From a bacterium (lineage in GTDB: Bacteria > Babelota > Babeliae > Babelales > Vermiphilaceae), in contig DAOVGZ010000034.1 of the NCBI GenBank assembly GCA_030672115.1, positions 1 to 9,298 on the forward strand: a stretch of DNA of 9,298 nt, given 5' to 3'. A program made the position numbers and the translations under genes. Below, piece after piece: positions 7,401 through 9,298 of this stretch. A model generated the notes under the pieces. That model saw nothing but the letters and a program-made list of their open reading frames with translations. It was not told the DNA's origin and did no database searches. How positions within the stretch are numbered: the first letter of the stretch is position 1; each line of letters begins with the position of its first letter.

Positions 7401-7983
7401 ATTGGCTGTTGCTTGGGTAATAAAAGAACCACTTGGTGATTTGGTTGCGTACTTTATTTTATTAATTCAACGTCCTTTAAAAATTGGTGACTATGTAAAA
7501 ATTGATGATAAAACATCAGGTGTTGTTAGAAGACTTACACCGCGTTCGATTATTATTCGTCAAAAAAATAGTACAACTATTGTGGTTCCGAACTCTCAAG
7601 TTCTTTCTAAAGCGGTCGTTAACTGGAATTATGTTTCTGGTTTTATAGCCCTCGATGATATTGTTATTAAAGTTCATTTTAAAGAAGATCCAGCAAGAAT
7701 CGTTGAATTTTTATCTAAAGCAATTAACGAGTATCCAAATGTACTTAAAAGTCCAAAACCGGTTGTTCGTTTAGAAAATATTGGAGAGTATTCATTTGAT
7801 TTTCTTATTCGGTGTTATGTCAGTTCGCATTTCACGCTTGATATGTGGACTATTGCCAGTGATATAAGGCTTTTAGTGATAAAATCTCTTAGAGAAAATG
7901 ATATTAGTATTGCATTGCCAAAATCGATTTGGGTTTCCCCAGAAGATGTAGAAAAACAAAAAAAAGAAATTGAAACAAAATAA
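4432..7983 (+). CDS. Large MscS-family mechanosensitive channel, MscK-like
   Basis: The product has 1183 residues. A signal peptide (MTKKYSLWLLLFLFFSS, cleavage near FGG at 21-22) precedes about 570 residues of lysine- and glutamate-rich predicted coiled coil (25-590) that should lie in the periplasm. About eleven membrane segments follow (starting near 598, 636, 675, 718, 753, 796, 820, 872, 920, 957 and 980). The last is the glycine- and alanine-rich pore helix of MscS (LTKWLLGVLLAVAWV), followed by the beta-domain signatures RPLKIGDYVKI (from Arg1014) and VPNSQVLSK (from Val1052). The final stretch IALPKSIWV replaces the usual IPFPQ-type end. Such channels open under membrane tension and release solutes during hypo-osmotic shock. 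Size and helix number resemble E. coli MscK (1120 residues). It starts inside the stop of the recO-like gene and is followed by a strong terminator. Confidence 0.93.
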   Translation: MTKKYSLWLLLFLFFSSNSFGGAFIKTFQEGMGTEKLFTTIIDEKKKQLEALQENLKKVQQDSEKFSATAKASLEVIATKAAAVRSTIRQEPQNEEFLNSKLSLLNELYEAKKDRQQAYKQSIEFSQDHISLLQSYLEDPNLENYIKEYAGERKTVYSFENLQELNTMVLVQNNNVGHLEKQEKNATVELESRKYSLDSAIKNHKEKKQEFKDFATSPGEKDSGEMFGFDEKQKRVLLELQEELSFEKSELANVWLDATNNKVEQIKTKLFVARLQRKTLEKLVTIVRPLVTISDQDLAVARTQFNKKKQNSLAIKGKYRWQEEIIAKENENITNELEKISKQYAIALGGKLDEWAVEAKQAAGSYVDLIKLGNLNSQYLFNERKKEILEAQISLEDEKLRYKKLQTDVKTSFHGIKSGKFNSEVEKNKEVEKYDISEVEIAATVAKFKERENAATGLLNAQKRARENIKTFLEDVQKKRSIVFSKSPKEFNQVLMLLKGAKLKVQALINVTEKMIGLYRDIVATSQNARGQIVFIVSELEATISPLSRSEEAIKFEEVKNLYPDIKRFSLDFYTSVKLFSLSSLVNKIKNSFPRTMDLLWLIMKLLLLFIFLFVGRRYIKKGSEWLSEFTQKKGVFVTLIQAFLEFVLHYSFAFFVWIMLFAGIRFGVLPEYGLQMLFYLISIPYFLYFANRFLQKIIVLNQANSHLILTKQFQSRFYFIVSTLLYSTIIIQLFRTAFILGPYQESELPKIIMALNFIIFQVSLIFLITKDQVLNLIPTSTAAWKQAYAQVDKYFYLILSFLIAIIVMINPYVGFGQLVRYVIFRLFLTVILLRLLYWMQAALKKVSSRLFFSMDEDAAKERFDSAKSWYGVFMIFLFLILAFIGFLGAAKIWGWAIKVEDLKTWMTVGRQFSVLSLSKVLGFIAAGFLLAFGFNKFVLRRIFDLLLVEMGIQQAVIGLTRYLIIIALTFVGLDNVGLGELTKWLLGVLLAVAWVIKEPLGDLVAYFILLIQRPLKIGDYVKIDDKTSGVVRRLTPRSIIIRQKNSTTIVVPNSQVLSKAVVNWNYVSGFIALDDIVIKVHFKEDPARIVEFLSKAINEYPNVLKSPKPVVRLENIGEYSFDFLIRCYVSSHFTLDMWTIASDIRLLVIKSLRENDISIALPKSIWVSPEDVEKQKKEIETK

Positions 7984-8001
7984 TTTTTATTAATTTGCTT
8001 A

Positions 8002-8043
8002 AAAAAAAGAATGGCATGCAAAAATGCGTGCCATTCTTTTTTT
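8002..8043. terminator. Strong intrinsic terminator, probably bidirectional
   Basis: Eighteen pairs (8002-8019 with 8026-8043, one G-U pair) close a 6-base loop AAAAAT. The core AGAATGGCATGC is flanked by an A7 tract on the left and T7 on the right, so it can terminate transcription on either strand. It begins 18 bases after the channel stop codon and closes the recO-mscS operon. No gene converges on it from the right. Confidence 0.88.
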
Positions 8044-8060
8044 AAAAATTTAAAAGAAAC

Positions 8061-8248
8061 AATTTTTATATAAATAGTTTTGTTTGAGCCATTTTAATTT
8101 TTTGTTATAGTTTCTTTAGGTTTTTATTTATTATTTTTTATAAACAACGTGATTTTTTATGGGGATCATTTCAATGGTTACAAAAAAAGGACTTTCTTTT
8201 TTATTGTGTGGTTTTTTTCTAATGACTTCTTTTGGCCTTGTTAAGGCT
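8061..8248 (+). repeat. 5' expression and signal-peptide module, copy 1
   Basis: This 188-bp stretch aligns without gaps to 8696-8883 (offset 635) with about 20 mismatches by hand count, near 89 % identity. It includes the promoter, the untranslated leader, the ribosome binding site and the first 25 codons (signal peptide). Similarity stops at the alanine codon where signal peptidase would cut, and the mature parts of the two genes are unrelated. Confidence 0.88.
8084..8111 (+). promoter_or_regulatory. Predicted sigma-70-type promoter, copy 1
   Basis: TTGAGC (8084-8089) and TATAGT (8106-8111) are spaced by 16 bp and resemble -35 and -10 boxes. Transcription would start near 8118 and give a leader of about 56 bases. 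The -10 box is unchanged in the paralogous copy at 8741-8746 while the -35 reads TTGCGC there. The bidirectional terminator just upstream insulates it from the channel operon. Confidence 0.5.
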
Positions 8249-8359
8249 TTTTATGTTGATTTAAAGAAGGCTAATAAAAAGATAATAGAATTAAAAAAAG
8301 AAAGAACATTGAATTTAATCCAGATAAAGAAAGATAAAGAAAAGATAAAGAAAAGATAA
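8174..8359 (+). CDS. Signal-peptide protein, 5' part of a frame-split gene
   Basis: The product as read has 61 residues. ATG 8174 is preferred over the in-frame ATG 8159 because it sits 8 bases after GGGGA (8161-8165) and is conserved in the paralogue at 8809, where the upstream ATG does not exist. Residues 1-25 are a signal peptide (VTKK, hydrophobic core, VKA cleavage site). The remaining residues are lysine-rich and probably helical. The frame ends at TAA 8357-8359 inside a run of 10-11-bp repeats, while a good open frame continues one register away to 8553. No known family is recognised. The resemblance to the next gene is limited to the 5' module and to a shared layout: signal peptide, charged helix, membrane helix, basic tail. 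Confidence 0.6.
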   Translation: MVTKKGLSFLLCGFFLMTSFGLVKAFYVDLKKANKKIIELKKERTLNLIQIKKDKEKIKKR

Positions 8360-8364
8360 AAAAA
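8322..8364 (+). repeat. Short tandem repeat array, unit AGATAAAGAAA
   Basis: Four units follow one another: AGATAAAGAA (8322-8331, 10 bp), AGATAAAGAAA (8332-8342 and 8343-8353) and AGATAAAAAAA (8354-8364). They encode the IKKDKEKIKK stretch. Because 11 is not a multiple of 3, gain or loss of a unit shifts the reading frame. Loss of one 11-bp unit joins the frame from ATG 8174 to the frame ending at 8553. Confidence 0.88.
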
Positions 8365-8553
8365 TTAAAAGATGATAAAAATTCGCGTTTAAACCGTTTA
8401 CAAAGGAATGAGACTATAAAATGTTGCTGTAAGTATATTTGTACGGCTGGAGGTACTGCAGCAGTAGTATGTTTTGGAATAAAAGGTGCGGCGCCTTTGT
8501 TCCCTGAAATAAGCAAACTAATTTATAAATGTTCCCCCAAATTTAAAAATTAA
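8338..8553 (+). pseudogene. 3' part of the frame-split gene, predicted membrane segment
   Basis: This frame is open from 8338 to TAA 8551-8553, one register back from the frame of the upstream ATG, and has no start codon or ribosome binding site of its own. It encodes a charged helix (KKLKDDKNSRLNRLQRNE), a cysteine cluster (KCCCKYIC) and a hydrophobic glycine- and alanine-rich segment suited to one membrane pass (TAGGTAAVVCFGIKGAAPLF), then a basic tail. Joined to the upstream part by loss of one 11-bp unit, the whole protein would be 122 residues, with signal peptide 1-25 and membrane segment about 84-106. Either the gene is broken, or its expression is switched by repeat number. Confidence 0.65.
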
Positions 8554-8577
8554 TCAAACTATTTAGTCTGATTAATT
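8548..8577 (+). terminator. AT-rich hairpin at the end of the split gene, possible weak terminator
   Basis: AATTAATCA (8548-8556) pairs with TGATTAATT (8569-8577), nine pairs with a 12-base loop in which ACT and AGT can add three more. It overlaps the stop codon at 8551. Only a short, interrupted T run (TTCTTT) follows and the stem is AT-rich, so termination strength is doubtful. Confidence 0.3.
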
Positions 8578-8580
8578 AAT

Positions 8581-8625
8581 TCTTTCCCCAAATTTAAATA
8601 AATTAATTTCAAAAAAGGGGAAAGA
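8581..8625 (+). promoter_or_regulatory. Inverted repeat that could mask a ribosome binding site
   Basis: TCTTTCCCC (8581-8589) is exactly complementary to GGGGAAAGA (8617-8625), with 27 AT-rich bases between. The right arm contains a GGGGA ribosome-binding-like sequence just before ATG 8628, so pairing would hide it. The inverted repeat is certain; the regulatory role is inference. Confidence 0.4.
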
Positions 8626-8627
8626 TC

Positions 8628-8675
8628 ATGATAGTTGCCATATTTACTTTCATTTTTTATTTGTTCAAGTTTTAA
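8628..8675 (+). CDS. Possible 15-residue hydrophobic peptide
   Basis: ATG 8628 to TAA 8673-8675 encodes MIVAIFTFIFYLFKF, almost wholly hydrophobic with one lysine near the end. GGGGA (8617-8621) lies six bases upstream, a good ribosome binding site. Size and composition recall membrane-acting peptides such as type I toxin products, but no antisense RNA gene can be identified by eye, and a frame this short in AT-rich DNA can arise by chance. It lies between the two tandem signal-peptide genes and has no promoter that I can point to. Confidence 0.22.
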   Translation: MIVAIFTFIFYLFKF

Positions 8676-8695
8676 AAAAATTGCTTAAGCGAAAT

Positions 8696-8883
8696 AGTTT
8701 TTAGATAAATAGTTTTGTTTGCGCCCTTTTATTTTTTTGTTATAGTTGCTTTAGGTTTTCATTCATTATTTTTTATCAACAATGTGATTTTTTAGGGGGA
8801 TCATTTCAATGGTTACAAAAAAAAGACTTTCTCTTGTGTTCTGCGGTTTTTTTCTGATGACTTCTTTTGGTTTTGTTAAGGCT
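8696..8883 (+). repeat. 5' expression and signal-peptide module, copy 2
   Basis: This is the second copy of the 188-bp module at 8061-8248, gap-free at an offset of 635 bp. The stretches around the -10 box, the ribosome binding site plus start codon, and the GFFLMTSFG part of the signal peptide are best conserved. Differences concentrate at codons 9-13 of the signal peptide and near the -35 box. Confidence 0.88.
8719..8746 (+). promoter_or_regulatory. Predicted sigma-70-type promoter, copy 2
   Basis: TTGCGC (8719-8724) and TATAGT (8741-8746) occupy the same positions as in copy 1, with the same 16-bp spacing. The -35 is the poorer of the two. Its conservation as part of the duplicated module suggests both genes are expressed under the same conditions. 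Confidence 0.45.
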
Positions 8884-9298
8884 TCGGAGACAGGAACTGA
8901 TAGAAATAAAATAAACTTGCTTTCAAAGGCTTTTGTTGTTGCTGATAAAGAAAACGTTGTGTTAAAAGAACAAGTAAAAAAATTAGAATTTTTATCAAAT
9001 TTTAATAGTGAAAAAATAAAAAATGAATGCCAGTCGAGACAAGATAGTATGATAACTGAATTAAGAGAAAAAAAGATCAATGTTGATGTTTTAAAAAAAT
9101 GGGGCTCTGTGGTCGTGATTGCTATAGTAACCATATATTCTGGATACAGAGCGGTTGATCATTTTTATCTTAAACCAAGAAGAGAAAAAGAAGAAGCATT
9201 GCGTTTGAAAAAGTGTTTAAAAGATAATTTAAGAGATCCAGATCTTAGAAAAGAAGTTCTACAAGAGATAAAAGAAGTAGAAGAAGAAGAAAAACAAA
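8809..9298 (+). CDS. Exported coiled-coil protein with one membrane helix, 3' end cut
   Basis: The frame is open from ATG 8809 to the right edge (163 codons visible, no stop). AGGGGGA (8794-8800) lies 8 bases before the start. Residues 1-25 are a signal peptide nearly the same as in the gene at 8174. Residues 26-95 are charged and helical (KENVVLKEQVKKLEF, then ELREKKINVDVLKK), consistent with a coiled coil. Residues 99-113 (GSVVVIAIVTIYSGY) form a membrane helix, after which comes a basic stop-transfer-like LKPRREK and a long lysine- and glutamate-rich helix (LRKEVLQEIKEVEEEEK). The expected form is a periplasmic coiled coil anchored in the inner membrane with a cytoplasmic helical tail. No family is recognised. 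Frame continuity and the conserved start leave little doubt it is a gene. Confidence 0.82.
   Translation, partial: MVTKKRLSLVFCGFFLMTSFGFVKASETGTDRNKINLLSKAFVVADKENVVLKEQVKKLEFLSNFNSEKIKNECQSRQDSMITELREKKINVDVLKKWGSVVVIAIVTIYSGYRAVDHFYLKPRREKEEALRLKKCLKDNLRDPDLRKEVLQEIKEVEEEEKQ

Noticed and set aside
8159..8176. Upstream in-frame ATG at 8159 as start of the split gene
   Set aside because: It overlaps the ribosome binding site region and is absent from the paralogous copy, where the matching bases read AGG. ATG 8174 and its paralogue ATG 8809 share the same spacing to the GGGGA element.
8338..8364. Programmed -1 ribosomal frameshift joining the two parts of the split gene
   Set aside because: The shift needed is -1, but no standard X-XXY-YYZ slippery heptamer lies in frame within the 8338-8356 overlap and no clear downstream pseudoknot is visible. 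Repeat-number change explains it more simply.
8766..9134. Reverse-strand open frame of 122 codons, and another at 8271-8516
   Set aside because: They lie antisense to the tandem signal-peptide genes, whose promoter, ribosome binding site and signal peptide are conserved in duplicate.

Overview
The window is AT-rich (roughly 70 % by eye), with lysine-rich proteins, long A and T homopolymers and a high share of predicted secreted or membrane proteins. Together with the lack of close relatives for several genes, this suggests a small-genome, probably host-associated, Gram-negative-type bacterium. The overall look recalls Candidatus Dependentiae (TM6), but that placement is inference from style: there is no rRNA or other marker gene here.

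Left part (1-3706). An unrecognised gene enters from the left edge and ends at 643. Immediately after it lies a 135-bp, near-identical copy of the 3' end of a reverse-strand gene whose complete version sits at 2057-3706. Between the two copies is one forward gene (921-1973), encoding a secreted protein with HxxH and GxxH motifs like the TraB/ChaN/EreA group, with its own ribosome binding site and intrinsic terminator. That gene therefore sits inside a pair of direct repeats like a small cassette. The reverse-strand gene encodes an exported PafA-like phosphatase of the alkaline phosphatase superfamily with its catalytic set intact.

Middle (3707-8043). A divergent intergenic region separates the phosphatase from a two-gene operon. 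The first gene is a divergent RecO-like protein with a GTG start. It overlaps by 4 bp (ATGA) a very large MscS-superfamily mechanosensitive channel of MscK-like architecture: signal peptide, about 570 residues of periplasmic coiled coil, about 11 membrane segments and a C-terminal MscS domain. The operon closes with a strong, probably bidirectional terminator.

Right part (8044-9298). Two genes in tandem share an almost identical 188-bp 5' module (promoter, leader, ribosome binding site and signal peptide; about 89 % identity, no indels) but have unrelated mature parts. The first is split by a frame change inside an array of 10-11-bp AGATAAAGAAA repeats. Removing one 11-bp unit would give an uninterrupted 122-residue membrane protein, so it may be a phase-variable locus or a recent pseudogene. 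The second runs off the right edge as an exported coiled-coil protein with one membrane helix. Between them is a possible 15-codon hydrophobic peptide whose ribosome binding site could be masked by a hairpin. No tRNA, rRNA, CRISPR array, transposase or phage gene was seen.
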